Shown: positions 36,985-46,897, counted from the first letter of the stretch. The stretch: 64,000 nt of DNA from Pectobacterium sp013449375 (GCF_048593165.1 NZ_CP184271.1); one strand, 5' to 3'. Program-made: numbers and translations. The notes: a model not told the origin generated them from the letters alone.

Positions 36985-37995
36985 GTGCTGGATAATATCA
37001 AAATCAAATTACAGTATTGGCTTCCCAAGATCTGGCTAACCCGCTTAGCGGGCTGGGGGGCCAATAAGCGAGCGGGAAAGCTCACCAAGCTGGTGATCGA
37101 TCTGTTTGTCCGCCAGTACAACGTCAACATGCAGGAAGCGCAGCAACCAGATACCACATCCTATCGCACGTTTAACGAATTTTTCGTTCGCCCTCTGCGC
37201 CCAGGCGTTCGGCCTGTCGATCCTCATGCACACCGTCTGGTGCAACCTGCTGACGGCGTGCTGTCGCAATTTGGCCCCATTACCGACGGCAAGCTGATTC
37301 AGGCGAAGAACCACGACTACTCGCTGGAAGCGCTGCTGGCCGGTAACTATATGATGGCCGATCTGTTCCGCGATGGTCTGTTCGCCACCATTTATCTTTC
37401 ACCGCGTGATTATCACCGCCTCCACATGCCGTGCGACGGCGTGCTGCGCGAGATGATTTATGTGCCGGGCGATCTGTTCTCCGTCAATCTGCTGACGGCC
37501 GATAACGTGCCGAATCTGTTTGCGCGTAACGAACGCGTCATTTGCCTGTTTGATACGGAATTCGGTCCATTGGCACAAATTCTGGTCGGTGCGACCATTG
37601 TCGGCAGTATCGAAACCGTGTGGTCAGGGGTGGTGACACCACCGCGTGAAGGCATTATCAAGCGCTGGACTTACCCGCAGGCAGGTGAAGAAGGTGCCGT
37701 CGTGCTGACGAAAGGCGAGGAAATGGGCCGCTTCAAGCTGGGCTCAACCGTGATTAACCTGTTTGCCGCAGGTAATAATCTCCAATTTGCCGCCCATCTG
37801 AATAACATGAGTGTGACCCGTATGGGTGAACCGTTTGCCGAAGTCCGTCAGGACAATTCAACGCCTGTCGTCTTCCCGGAAGGAACCGAGCTGGCAGCCA
37901 ACGACGCCACACCGTCTGAAGCAATTCAGGCTGAAGGACAAAATACTGCGGCTGATGCATCCGGCCATACGGGTCACAAACCTGACGCACCATAA
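36985..37995 (+). CDS. psd: Phosphatidylserine decarboxylase proenzyme
   Basis: 336 residues, GTG start with AGAGG ahead. Psd makes phosphatidylethanolamine from phosphatidylserine at the inner membrane. The self-cleavage site LGST is in RFKLGSTVINLFAAG (about 250-254); cleavage gives the pyruvoyl-bearing alpha chain. YHRLHMPCDGVLREM and FNEFFVRPLRPGVRP are conserved. A longer acidic tail than E. coli's (322 residues) ends the protein. mscM follows after 55 nt, as in E. coli. Confidence 0.96.
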   Translation: MLDNIKIKLQYWLPKIWLTRLAGWGANKRAGKLTKLVIDLFVRQYNVNMQEAQQPDTTSYRTFNEFFVRPLRPGVRPVDPHAHRLVQPADGVLSQFGPITDGKLIQAKNHDYSLEALLAGNYMMADLFRDGLFATIYLSPRDYHRLHMPCDGVLREMIYVPGDLFSVNLLTADNVPNLFARNERVICLFDTEFGPLAQILVGATIVGSIETVWSGVVTPPREGIIKRWTYPQAGEEGAVVLTKGEEMGRFKLGSTVINLFAAGNNLQFAAHLNNMSVTRMGEPFAEVRQDNSTPVVFPEGTELAANDATPSEAIQAEGQNTAADASGHTGHKPDAP

Positions 37996-38050
37996 ATAGC
38001 GTCCGATTTTAGTCGCTTGTAAAAGTGTTGTTTGTAATAAGGTAGCTAGC

Positions 38051-41000
38051 GTGCGTCTGATTCTGACTTTTCTTCTGGGATGTTTATTATCAACTGCCAC
38101 GTTGGCGGCCACAGCGCCCAATGAGGCGCAGCTACGCCAGCAGCTACAGCAGGCGGAAGCCAACAAAGGTGCAGCCGATCAGGCAAAAGTCGTTGAAGAA
38201 TATCAGGCTGCACTGAGCACCCTACAGGATCGCAAAGAGGCGCTGGAACGCGCCACACAATATCAGCGCGTTATTGATGATTTCCCCAAACTGGTTCAGG
38301 AACTGCGTCGCCAGCTTAATGCCGAAGACGGCAAACCCTCGTCGATTCCAGAGGGGCTCTCCAGCAACGATCTTGAACAGCAGTTGTTGCAAACGAGCAG
38401 CCAACTGCTGGAACAAGCCCGCCAGCTCCAACAGGAGCAGGATCGGCTGCGTGAAATCAGTGATTCACTGAGCCAGCTTCCGCAGCAGCAAACCGAAGCC
38501 AGCCGCATGCAAAGCGATGCGGAACGCCGTATTCAGTCTCTTGGCACGCCAGCCACGCCGCTGGGGCAAGCGCAGCTCGTCGCGCTTCAGGCCGAATCCG
38601 CGCTACGTAAAAGCCGGGTGGACGAACTGGAGCTGGCGCAGCTTTCCGCCAGCAATCGTCAGGAACTGTCTCGGCTACGTGTCGAGCTGTATAAAAAACG
38701 CCACGACAGACTGGACCTGCTGCAACAGGATTTACGCAGTAGGCTTAATAATCTACGTCAGCGTGAAGCCGAGCAGGCATTAGAGCGCACAGAGTTGCTC
38801 GCTGAACAAAGCGGCGATTTACCCAACGTCATCAGCAAGCAGCTACAGATTAACCGTGAGCTCTCCGTCGCGCTGAACCAACAGGCACAGCGGATGGATC
38901 TGATCGCTTCTCAACAGCGTCAGGCTGCCACGCACACCATTCAGGTTCGCCAGGCGCTAAGCACGATCCGCGAACAGGCACAGTGGCTCGGCATCTCACC
39001 GATATTGGGAGAAACGTTACGGGCACAGATAGCGCGCCTGCCGGAAATGCCCAAACCTCAGTTGCTGGATAGCGACATGGCGCAGCTGCGCGTACAGCGT
39101 CTGCATTTTGAAGACCTGATCAACAAACCGCAGGATCTTGATAAAGCCAAGCAGGACAACGGCGATCCGCTGACCAGCGCACAGCAACGTATTCTGACCG
39201 ACCAGATGCGAACTCAGCGCGACCTGCTGACTTCACTGATCTCCGGCTGTGACTCACAGATATTGGAACTGACCAAACTCAAAGTCGCCAATAACCAACT
39301 GGCGGATGCGTTGACCGAAACACGGGAAGCAGCCCATCGCGATCTGTTCTGGGTGGCCGACGTCAACCCCGTAACGTTCGCTTACCCACTCAAATTAGTG
39401 CAAGATCTGACGCGTCTGCTGTCACTGGATACGCTGACGCAGTTGGGTAGCGCGCTGGTCATGATGGTCACCAGTCAGGAAACCGTGTTGCCGCTACTGG
39501 GCGCACTGCTGCTGGTGGGATTCAGCATCAGCTCCCGCCGTCACTATCATGCGTTTATGGAGCGCGCCAGCAGTCGCGTCGGCAAGGTCACGCTCGATCA
39601 CTTTATGCTGACGCTGCGTACCGTATTCTGGTCCATCCTTACCGCTCTGCCACTACCGGTACTCTGGGCAGCGCTGGGCTACGGGCTGCAAAACGCCTGG
39701 CCTTATCCGATTGCCGTCGCCATCGGCGACAGCGTGACCGCCACCGTGCCGTTGATGTGGCTGGTGATGATTAGCGCCTCATTCGCACATCCGCAGGGGT
39801 TGTTCATCGTCCACTTCCGCTGGTCGCCGGAGCGCGTCGCCAGAGCGATGCGCTACTATCGCCTTTCCATCGCCTTTATCGTACCGCTGATTATGGCGCT
39901 GATTACGTTCGATAAGCTCAACGATCGCGAGTTTTCCAGCACGTTGGGGCGGCTCTGTTTCATCCTGCTCTGTATGGCGTTGAGCCTGGTCACGACTGGG
40001 TTAAAACGCGCCGGTATCCCGCTGTATCTGGATAAAGAAGGTTCTGGGGAAAACTCTGTCAACCGTGCGATGTGGAGCATACTGATCGCCATACCGCTGA
40101 TAGCCGCTCTCGCCTCCTGCATCGGTTATCTGGCAACCGCACAGGCGCTGCTGGCACGTTTGGAAACCTCCGTCTCCATCTGGTTCTTCCTGCTGGTGGT
40201 CTACCACATTATTCGCCGTTGGATGCTGATTCAGCGACGCCGTATCGCCTTCGACCGCGCCAAACAGCGGCGTTCAGAGATTCTGGCGCAGCGTGCCAAA
40301 GGTGAAGAAGATGCGCCGTCTGCATCATCCCATGAAAACAGTTCGGAAGCGGTAGAAGAACCCGTCGTCGATCTGGACGCCATCAGCGCCAAATCCCTGC
40401 AACTGGTGCGATCCATTCTGACGCTGATCGCGCTGGTTTCCGTTATCGCGCTGTGGTCGGAAATTCACTCCGCCTTCGCTTTCCTAGAAAATATCAGCCT
40501 GTGGGATGTTTCCAGCACGGTCAAAGGCGTGGAGAGCGTACAGTCGATTACGCTAGGCTCGGTGCTGATCGCCATTCTGATCTTTATTATTACCGCACAA
40601 CTGGTGCGTAACCTGCCCGCCCTGCTGGAGCTGGCGATCCTCCAGCATCTCGATCTGTCGCCGGGCAGCGGCTATGCCATTACCACCATCAGCAAATATA
40701 TTCTGATGCTGATCGGCTGTCTGATGGGGTTCTCACTCATCGGGATCGAATGGTCGAAGCTGCAATGGCTGGTGGCTGCACTGGGTGTGGGGCTCGGGTT
40801 CGGTTTGCAGGAGATCTTCGCCAATTTCATCTCTGGTCTGATCATCCTGTTTGAGAAACCGATCCGTATCGGCGATACCGTTACGATCCGCGATCTCACC
40901 GGTAGTGTCATGCGCATTAATACCCGTGCCACCACCATTTCCGACTGGGACCGCAAAGAAATCATCGTGCCAAACAAGGCATTTATTACCGAGCAGTTTA

Positions 41001-41374
41001 TCAACTGGTCGCTGTCGGATTCCGTCACGCGTGTTGTGCTGACGGTGCCGGCTCCGGCGGACGCAAACAGCCAGGAAGTCACGGAACTGCTGATGGATGC
41101 GGTAAAGCGCTGTTCGCTGATTCTGGATACGCCAGAGCCAGAAGCCTTTCTGGTTGACCTGCAACAGGGCATTCAGATTTTCGAGCTGCGCGTGTTCGCC
41201 GCCGAAATGGGGCACCGTATGCCGCTGCGCCATGAGTTGCACCAGTTGATTCTGGAAAACTATCGCAAGCACAATCTGGATCTCCCTTTCCCACCGTTCC
41301 AGGTGAGAATGGACAATCTGTCGCGCAGTGGAAGAACGCTGACGCCACGGCAGCGGACGCCAGGCAGCTTATAA
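38051..41374 (+). CDS. mscM: Miniconductance mechanosensitive channel MscM (YjeP)
   Basis: 1107 residues, the same length I recall for E. coli MscM. GTG start with AAGG 8 nt ahead. A signal peptide (MRLILTFLLGCLLSTATLA) leads into about 450 residues of periplasmic Gln/Arg/Leu-rich coiled coil, then about ten membrane helices. The C-terminal MscS pore and beta domain has the pore helix LGVGLGFGLQEIFANFISG and EKPIRIGDTVTI. The channel opens under membrane tension to release osmolytes. Likely co-transcribed with psd. Confidence 0.95.
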   Translation: MRLILTFLLGCLLSTATLAATAPNEAQLRQQLQQAEANKGAADQAKVVEEYQAALSTLQDRKEALERATQYQRVIDDFPKLVQELRRQLNAEDGKPSSIPEGLSSNDLEQQLLQTSSQLLEQARQLQQEQDRLREISDSLSQLPQQQTEASRMQSDAERRIQSLGTPATPLGQAQLVALQAESALRKSRVDELELAQLSASNRQELSRLRVELYKKRHDRLDLLQQDLRSRLNNLRQREAEQALERTELLAEQSGDLPNVISKQLQINRELSVALNQQAQRMDLIASQQRQAATHTIQVRQALSTIREQAQWLGISPILGETLRAQIARLPEMPKPQLLDSDMAQLRVQRLHFEDLINKPQDLDKAKQDNGDPLTSAQQRILTDQMRTQRDLLTSLISGCDSQILELTKLKVANNQLADALTETREAAHRDLFWVADVNPVTFAYPLKLVQDLTRLLSLDTLTQLGSALVMMVTSQETVLPLLGALLLVGFSISSRRHYHAFMERASSRVGKVTLDHFMLTLRTVFWSILTALPLPVLWAALGYGLQNAWPYPIAVAIGDSVTATVPLMWLVMISASFAHPQGLFIVHFRWSPERVARAMRYYRLSIAFIVPLIMALITFDKLNDREFSSTLGRLCFILLCMALSLVTTGLKRAGIPLYLDKEGSGENSVNRAMWSILIAIPLIAALASCIGYLATAQALLARLETSVSIWFFLLVVYHIIRRWMLIQRRRIAFDRAKQRRSEILAQRAKGEEDAPSASSHENSSEAVEEPVVDLDAISAKSLQLVRSILTLIALVSVIALWSEIHSAFAFLENISLWDVSSTVKGVESVQSITLGSVLIAILIFIITAQLVRNLPALLELAILQHLDLSPGSGYAITTISKYILMLIGCLMGFSLIGIEWSKLQWLVAALGVGLGFGLQEIFANFISGLIILFEKPIRIGDTVTIRDLTGSVMRINTRATTISDWDRKEIIVPNKAFITEQFINWSLSDSVTRVVLTVPAPADANSQEVTELLMDAVKRCSLILDTPEPEAFLVDLQQGIQIFELRVFAAEMGHRMPLRHELHQLILENYRKHNLDLPFPPFQVRMDNLSRSGRTLTPRQRTPGSL

Positions 41375-41385
41375 GAAGGGCAAAT

Positions 41386-41412
41386 GGGCGGCAGCCAGAT
41401 ATGGCTCCGCCC
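41386..41412. terminator. Hairpin between convergent mscM and epmA
   Basis: GGGCGG (41386-41391) and AGCCA (41393-41397) pair with TGGCT (41402-41406) and CCGCCC (41407-41412), with one bulged C. A strong stem between convergent genes, but with no U-tract; probably a 3' end structure for one or both. Confidence 0.5.
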
Positions 41413-41425
41413 TGGATCAGATGGG

Positions 41426-42403
41426 TTACGCGCGTTCTACAGAGAACGCAATCACGTCACTCAACTTCTCGGCATTTAGCGCCAGCATGATCAAACGATC
41501 CACGCCTAACGCAACACCTGCACACTCCGGCAGACCGTGTTTCAACGCCGCCAGCAGATTTTCATCAATCGGCTGCTGTGGCAAATCACGTGCGGCGCGC
41601 TTACGGTTATCCTGCTCAAAGCGCTGACGCTGCTCATCGGCGTCGGTCAATTCACGGAAGCCGTTCGCCAGCTCGATCCCCTTAAAATAAACTTCAAAAC
41701 GCTCGGCGACGCGATGATCTTCCGAACTGATCTCGGCCAACGAAGCCTGGGTGGCCGGAAAATGGTAGACAAACGCCGGTTTGTCGCGCCCGATGTGCGG
41801 CTCCACGCCAAAGGTAAACAGCATCTGTACCAGCGAATCGCGATCGTCTTCGCGGCAGGCGAGATCGCCCACCCCAATTTTTTCTGCCGCTTCACGCAGT
41901 TGCGCTTTGTCGACAGACAGAGGGTCAATCTCCAGATGACGTAGAAAAGCTTGCTGATAGGAGAGCATCTCCGCGCTTTCACAATCCAGTACCTGCTGCA
42001 ACAGATCATCGACCTCATTCATCAGGCGGTACATATCATAGTGAGGGCGATACCATTCCAGCATGGTGAATTCAGGGTTGTGGTGTCGGCCTGACTCTTC
42101 ATTGCGGAAGCTGCGACACAGCTGAAAGATTGGCCCGCTGCCAGCAGCCAGTAGACGTTTCATGTGGTATTCCGGGCTGGTCATCAAATACAGCGTCATA
42201 CCCTCTGCAGCGCCGGGACCAACGAAACGGGTCTGGAACGGGTATAAAAAAACATCCGTTACCGTGGCCTGGCTCATGGCGGGCGTTTCGACCTCCAATA
42301 CACCACGATCGGTGAAAAAGCGCCGGATAGTGGCAATGATCGACGCTCGTTTCAACAAATTAGCGACAGAAGCACTAGGTTGCCAACTTGTCGTCTCGCT
42401 CAT
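41426..42403 (-). CDS. epmA: EF-P lysine ligase EpmA (PoxA/GenX)
   Basis: 325 residues. A class II lysyl-tRNA-synthetase-like core without the anticodon-binding domain: motif 2 FRNEESGRHHNPEFTMLEWY (about 99-118) and motif 3 GVALGVDRLIML near the end. EpmA attaches (R)-beta-lysine, made by EpmB, to Lys34 of elongation factor P. efp and epmB lie 5-6 kb away in this window, so the modification pathway apart from EpmC is encoded close together. Divergent from frdA. Confidence 0.96.
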   Translation of the reverse strand: MSETTSWQPSASVANLLKRASIIATIRRFFTDRGVLEVETPAMSQATVTDVFLYPFQTRFVGPGAAEGMTLYLMTSPEYHMKRLLAAGSGPIFQLCRSFRNEESGRHHNPEFTMLEWYRPHYDMYRLMNEVDDLLQQVLDCESAEMLSYQQAFLRHLEIDPLSVDKAQLREAAEKIGVGDLACREDDRDSLVQMLFTFGVEPHIGRDKPAFVYHFPATQASLAEISSEDHRVAERFEVYFKGIELANGFRELTDADEQRQRFEQDNRKRAARDLPQQPIDENLLAALKHGLPECAGVALGVDRLIMLALNAEKLSDVIAFSVERA

Positions 42404-42876
42404 GGTTCTTACTCCAAAGTCAAACAGGGGGTGCAGTCTACCCGCATCAGCCCAAATTTCCAGCAGAAAAAAGGTCCGTTGCGGGTTTCAGCACGGTATG
42501 TTCTGCCTTTTAGGAGAAGGTCATCAGGAGCGCAGCCGTAAATTATACCTTGTGGACCCTTTCCCATATCCATGTCGAAAAGGTTATTAAAGAAATAAAA
42601 GTATTCTTTCTTCCTAAATAAGTCTTTCGATCACGTTTTTATCAATAAATACAAGACTTGCTGAAAAAATGACAAAATGCAGGATTACATCAAGTTTCAC
42701 CTACCTATTATTCGGTATCATTATTCCCATACAAAAATTATAGGTTTATCTATTCTTTATATCTCTATCACATAATTTTCAGCGAGTTTGATATTAAGCT
42801 CGGATATAAAGACAGAAATAAATAGATATTATTTTTTTATTTTAACTTAATTAACTTAATTAACTGGAGGAATGCA
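42404..42876. other. Regulatory region between epmA and frdABCD
   Basis: 473 bp, strongly AT-rich, no gene seen. It must hold the divergent epmA promoter and the frd promoter. I see partial FNR-like half-sites (TTTGATATTAAG near 42787) and a NarL-like heptamer TACCTAT (near 42711), but no perfect TTGAT-N4-ATCAA. Just before frdA, TTAACTTAA-type 9-bp direct repeats run from 42842 to 42864. Confidence 0.5.
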
Positions 42877-44673
42877 TTGCAAACCTTTAATGCCGATTTG
42901 GCTATTATCGGGGCCGGTGGTGCTGGCCTACGAGCGGCAATTGCTGCCGCAGAAGCCAACCCTCAACTGAAAATTGCACTGATCTCGAAAGTCTACCCAA
43001 TGCGTAGCCATACCGTGGCGGCAGAAGGTGGGTCAGCAGCAGTGACTCAGGAACACGATAGTTTCGATTATCACTTCAACGACACCGTCTCCGGTGGCGA
43101 CTGGCTGTGCGAACAAGACGTGGTTGAACACTTCGTCAAACACTGCCCAGAAGAGATGATTCAACTGGAACAGTGGGGCTGCCCTTGGAGCCGTAAACCG
43201 GATGGTTCTGTCAACGTTCGCCGCTTTGGCGGAATGAAGATCGAACGTACCTGGTTTGCCGCCGATAAAACCGGCTTCCACATGCTGCATACGCTGTTCC
43301 AAACCTCCCTTAAATATCCGCAAATCCAACGTTTTGATGAGCACTTTGTTCTCGACGTTCTGGTCGATGACGGCCAGACGCGCGGTCTTGTTGCCATCAA
43401 TATGATGGAAGGTTCGCTGGTTCAGATCCGCGCGAATGCCGTGGTACTAGCAACAGGCGGCGCAGGTCGCGTGTACCGTTACAATACCAACGGCGGCATC
43501 GTCACCGGCGACGGTATGGGCATGGCGTTCCGCCACGGCGTACCGCTGCGTGATATGGAATTCGTTCAGTATCACCCGACGGGTTTGCCCGGTTCCGGTA
43601 TCCTGATGACAGAAGGCTGTCGCGGCGAAGGCGGCATCATGGTCAACAAAGACGGCTACCGTTACCTGCAAGACTACGGCATGGGCCCAGAAACACCGCT
43701 CGGTCAACCGAAGAACAAATACATGGAGCTGGGGCCACGCGATAAAGTTTCGCAGGCGTTCTGGCACGAATGGCGCGCTGGCCGCACCGTCTCAACCCCG
43801 TTGGGCGATGTGGTTTATCTCGATCTTCGCCATCTCGGTGAGAAGAAGCTTCTGGAACGTCTGCCTTTCATCTGCGAACTGGCAAAAGCTTATGTCGGCG
43901 TCGATCCGGTGAAAGAGCCGATTCCTATTCGTCCTACCGCGCACTACACCATGGGCGGCATTGAAACCGATCAAAACTGCGAAACTCGCATCAAGGGTCT
44001 CTTCGCCGTCGGCGAATGCTCCTCTGTTGGCTTGCACGGCGCGAATCGTCTGGGTTCCAATTCGCTGGCCGAACTGGTGGTCTTCGGGCGCGTTGCAGGT
44101 GAACACGCCGTACAGCGCGCACAGGCAGCAGCACCCGCCAACGGTGCGGCGCTGGACGCGCAAACGCGCGACATCGAACAGCGTTTGCATGACCTGATGA
44201 ATCAGGAAGGCACCGAAAGCTGGGCGAAAATCCGCGACGAAATGGGTATGTCGATGGAAGAAGGCTGTGGTATTTACCGCACCACCGATCTGATGCAGAA
44301 AACCGTCGATAAGATTGCTGAGCTGAAAGAGCGCTTCAAACGCGTGAAAATCACCGACCGCTCCAGCGTGTTCAACACCGATCTGCTGTACACCGTTGAG
44401 CTGGGTCACAGCCTGGATGTGGCGGAATGTATGGCGCACTCGGCGATCAACCGTAAGGAGTCTCGCGGCGCTCACCAGCGTCTGGATGAAGGTTGCACCG
44501 AGCGTGATGACGTTAACTTCCTGAAGCATACGCTGGCGTTCTATAACCCAGAAGGCGCACCACGTCTGGAGTATAGCGATGTGAAGATTACCAAACTTCC
44601 ACCGGCAAAACGCGTATACGGTGCAGAAGGTGATGCGCAGGAAGGCAGCAAAAAGGAGCAGGCGAATGGCTGA
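42877..44673 (+). CDS. frdA: Fumarate reductase flavoprotein subunit FrdA
   Basis: 598 residues. The start is TTG at 42877, with GGAGG 6 nt ahead, giving MQTFNADLAIIGAGGAGLRA as in E. coli (where it is GTG); the nearby ATG at 42872 is out of frame. GAGGAGLRAA binds FAD, and the His of RSHTVAAEGG (about residue 45) carries covalent FAD. FrdA reduces fumarate to succinate in anaerobic respiration on the cytoplasmic side of the membrane. HPTGLPGSGILMTEGCRGEG is the active-site region. The last 8 nt overlap frdB. Confidence 0.97.
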   Translation: MQTFNADLAIIGAGGAGLRAAIAAAEANPQLKIALISKVYPMRSHTVAAEGGSAAVTQEHDSFDYHFNDTVSGGDWLCEQDVVEHFVKHCPEEMIQLEQWGCPWSRKPDGSVNVRRFGGMKIERTWFAADKTGFHMLHTLFQTSLKYPQIQRFDEHFVLDVLVDDGQTRGLVAINMMEGSLVQIRANAVVLATGGAGRVYRYNTNGGIVTGDGMGMAFRHGVPLRDMEFVQYHPTGLPGSGILMTEGCRGEGGIMVNKDGYRYLQDYGMGPETPLGQPKNKYMELGPRDKVSQAFWHEWRAGRTVSTPLGDVVYLDLRHLGEKKLLERLPFICELAKAYVGVDPVKEPIPIRPTAHYTMGGIETDQNCETRIKGLFAVGECSSVGLHGANRLGSNSLAELVVFGRVAGEHAVQRAQAAAPANGAALDAQTRDIEQRLHDLMNQEGTESWAKIRDEMGMSMEEGCGIYRTTDLMQKTVDKIAELKERFKRVKITDRSSVFNTDLLYTVELGHSLDVAECMAHSAINRKESRGAHQRLDEGCTERDDVNFLKHTLAFYNPEGAPRLEYSDVKITKLPPAKRVYGAEGDAQEGSKKEQANG

Positions 44674-45403
44674 GACGATCAAAACCCTGAAAATGGAAGT
44701 CATGCGCTATAACCCTGAACAGGACAATGAACCCTATTTTGAAACGTTCGATGTCCCGTACAACACGCAGACTTCCCTGCTGGATGCGTTGGGTTATATC
44801 AAAGATAACCTAGCACCGGACCTCTCCTATCGCTGGTCCTGCCGTATGGCGATCTGTGGTTCCTGCGGCATGATGGTCAATAACGTCCCTAAATTGGCCT
44901 GTAAAACGTTCCTGCGTGACTACACCAAGGGTCTGAAGGTCGAAGCGCTAGGCAACTTCCCCATCGAGCGCGACTTAGTGGTCGATATGACCCACTTCAT
45001 CGAGAGTCTGGAAGCCATCAAGCCGTATATCATCGGCAACGATCGCAAACCATCTGACGGCCCGAACAAGCAGACTCCGGCGCAAATGGCGAAGTATCAC
45101 CAGTTCTCCGGCTGTATTAACTGTGGTTTGTGCTACGCGGCATGTCCGCAGTTTGGCCTGAACCCTGAGTTCATCGGCCCGGCGGCGATTACGCTGGCGC
45201 ACCGTTATAACCTGGACAACCGCGATCATGGTAAGAAAGAACGTATGCCGCAGTTGAACGGTAATAACGGCGTGTGGAGCTGTACGTTTGTGGGCTACTG
45301 CTCAGAAGTGTGTCCAAAACACGTCGACCCAGCCGCTGCAATCCAGCAAGGCAAAGTCGAGAGCGCGAAAGACTTCATGATCGCCATGCTGAAACCACAA
45401 TAA
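44666..45403 (+). CDS. frdB: Fumarate reductase iron-sulfur subunit FrdB
   Basis: 245 residues from the ATG at 44666 (AAGGAG ahead, overlapping the frdA stop by 8 nt). It carries the 2Fe-2S cysteines in SCRMAICGSCGMMVNNVPKL and downstream Cys (about 56-78), then CINCGLCYAACP and CTFVGYCSEVCPKHVDP for the 4Fe-4S and 3Fe-4S clusters. FrdB passes electrons from menaquinol, bound at FrdCD, to FrdA. Confidence 0.97.
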   Translation: MAETIKTLKMEVMRYNPEQDNEPYFETFDVPYNTQTSLLDALGYIKDNLAPDLSYRWSCRMAICGSCGMMVNNVPKLACKTFLRDYTKGLKVEALGNFPIERDLVVDMTHFIESLEAIKPYIIGNDRKPSDGPNKQTPAQMAKYHQFSGCINCGLCYAACPQFGLNPEFIGPAAITLAHRYNLDNRDHGKKERMPQLNGNNGVWSCTFVGYCSEVCPKHVDPAAAIQQGKVESAKDFMIAMLKPQ

Positions 45404-45416
45404 GGGAGGGACAATG

Positions 45417-45812
45417 ATGACATCTAAACGTAAAGCGTATGTTCGCGACATGTCGCCGACCTGGTGGAAAAAGCTGGGATTTTACCGCTTTTATATGCTG
45501 CGTGAGGGGACGGCAGTCCCCGCCGTCTGGTTTAGCATCGTACTGATGTGTGGCGTCTTCGCACTGAAGAACGGGCCGGAAAGCTGGGCACACTTTGTCA
45601 GCTTCCTGCAAAACCCACTGGTGCTGCTGATTAACATCGTTGCACTACTGGCCGCCGTGCTGCACACCAAGACCTGGTTTGAACTGGCGCCAAAAGCCAG
45701 CATCATCATCGTTAAAGATGAAAAAATGGGGCCGGAGCCACTCATTAAAGGGCTGTGGGCTGTCACCGTGGTGGTAACCGTAGCCGTTCTGGCGATCGCC
45801 TTACTATTCTGA
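45417..45812 (+). CDS. frdC: Fumarate reductase membrane anchor FrdC
   Basis: 131 residues from the second of two adjacent ATGs (45414, 45417). The second gives MTSKRKAYVRDMSPTWWKK, which aligns with E. coli FrdC, and has GGAGG 7 nt ahead. Three membrane helices, with the conserved FYRFYMLREGTAVPAVWFS and HTKTWFELAPKA, where menaquinol binds at the FrdC/D interface. Third gene of the operon. Confidence 0.95.
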   Translation: MTSKRKAYVRDMSPTWWKKLGFYRFYMLREGTAVPAVWFSIVLMCGVFALKNGPESWAHFVSFLQNPLVLLINIVALLAAVLHTKTWFELAPKASIIIVKDEKMGPEPLIKGLWAVTVVVTVAVLAIALLF

Positions 45813-45826
45813 ACAGGAGAAATAAC

Positions 45827-46183
45827 GTGATTAACCCAACGCCAAAACGTTCTGACGAACCGCCTTTCTGGGGCCTGTTCGGCGCCGGTGGGATGTGGAG
45901 CGCGTTCTTCGCCCCAGTGATTATTCTGTTGGTCGGCGTGATGTTGCCTCTGGGGCTGTTCCCAGACGCGCTAACCTATGAACGCATCGCCGCGTTCAGC
46001 CAGAGCTTTATCGGCCGCGTCTTTTTGCTGCTGATGATTGTGCTTCCGCTCTGGTGTGGTTTACACCGCATCCACCACGCGATGCATGACCTGAAAATCC
46101 ATGTTCCTGCCGGAAAATGGGTGTTCTACGGTCTGGCGGCAATCCTAACTGTGGTGACCGTCATCGGCGTCGTCACGCTGTAG
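45827..46183 (+). CDS. frdD: Fumarate reductase membrane anchor FrdD
   Basis: 118 residues from a GTG at 45827 (AGGAG 7 nt ahead); a longer in-frame extension overlapping frdC is not credible. The sequence INPTPKRSDEPPFWGLFGAG onward, with three helices and GLHRIHHAMHDLKIHVPAGK, matches E. coli FrdD. With FrdC it anchors the complex. An intrinsic terminator follows. ampC, the next gene in E. coli, is absent. Confidence 0.95.
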   Translation: MINPTPKRSDEPPFWGLFGAGGMWSAFFAPVIILLVGVMLPLGLFPDALTYERIAAFSQSFIGRVFLLLMIVLPLWCGLHRIHHAMHDLKIHVPAGKWVFYGLAAILTVVTVIGVVTL

Positions 46184-46210
46184 AAGTCACATCGGCAAAT
46201 TTGTACCTCA

Positions 46211-46244
46211 CGGCCTGCACACATCGTCGCAGGCCGTTTTATTT
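46211..46244 (+). terminator. Rho-independent terminator of frdABCD
   Basis: CGGCCTGC (46211-46218) pairs perfectly with GCAGGCCG (46229-46236) across a 10-nt loop, followed by TTTTATTT. It lies 28 nt after the frdD stop. Confidence 0.92.
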
Positions 46245-46304
46245 CCGCGCCTGCACGCCTCATCGTCTACACTGGAACAGTGATGAAAACGATGAGATGT
46301 CAAT

Positions 46305-46889
46305 ATGATGCACTTTAACGCTATTCGCTTTAACACGCTTTTCTTCAAACCCCTGTTACTCACCATCAAGCGCTGCGGAAAAGCCTGCATTGCCGCGCTG
46401 GTGGCACTCTTTTCTGTCGCCTGTAGCGTAACGCCGCCCGATAACGTCACCGTCGTGGAAAATTTTGACGTCAATCGCTACCTCGGCACATGGTACGAGA
46501 TCGCTCGTCTCGACCATCGCTTTGAACGCCATCTGGAACGCGTGGCAGCAACCTACAGCCCACGGGATGATGGCGGCATCAAAGTAATCAACCGTGGTTT
46601 TAACGTCGAAAAACAGGAATGGAAAGAAAGTACCGGGAAAGCCTATTTCACCGGTTCGCCTCAGCGTGGCGCGCTAAAAGTGTCGTTCTTCGGGCCATTT
46701 TATGGCGGTTACAACATTATTGAGCTGGATGACGATTACCGCTATGCCCTGATTTGTGGGCCGAACCGTGACTATCTGTGGATTCTCTCACGCACGCCAA
46801 CGCTGGATGCCGCGACACGCGACAAACTGGTCGCCACAGCCAAACACTACGGCTTCCCGACAGAAGCACTTATCTGGGTCAATCAGTAA
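46305..46889 (+). CDS. blc: Outer-membrane lipocalin Blc
   Basis: 194 residues. A lipoprotein signal ends in the lipobox FSVAC (Cys about residue 40), longer than usual because of a 20-residue basic N-terminal stretch; an internal start is possible but none has a better ribosome site. The lipocalin signature NRYLGTWYEIARLDHRFER follows at once, with YNIIELDDDYRYALICGP and DYLWILSRTP later. Blc is anchored in the outer membrane and binds lysophospholipids; in E. coli it is RpoS-controlled. The sugE gene found beside it in E. coli is missing. Confidence 0.93.
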   Translation: MMHFNAIRFNTLFFKPLLLTIKRCGKACIAALVALFSVACSVTPPDNVTVVENFDVNRYLGTWYEIARLDHRFERHLERVAATYSPRDDGGIKVINRGFNVEKQEWKESTGKAYFTGSPQRGALKVSFFGPFYGGYNIIELDDDYRYALICGPNRDYLWILSRTPTLDAATRDKLVATAKHYGFPTEALIWVNQ

Positions 46890-46897
46890 CCTGACGA

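Noticed and set aside
38051..41374. Possible reading of the long coiled-coil protein as an MscK-type channel
   Set aside because: Length, linkage to psd and epmA, and sequence fit MscM (YjeP) better.
43792..44703. 303-codon frame antisense to frdA
   Set aside because: Codon-bias shadow; the frdA frame is strongly conserved and no ribosome site supports the antisense reading.
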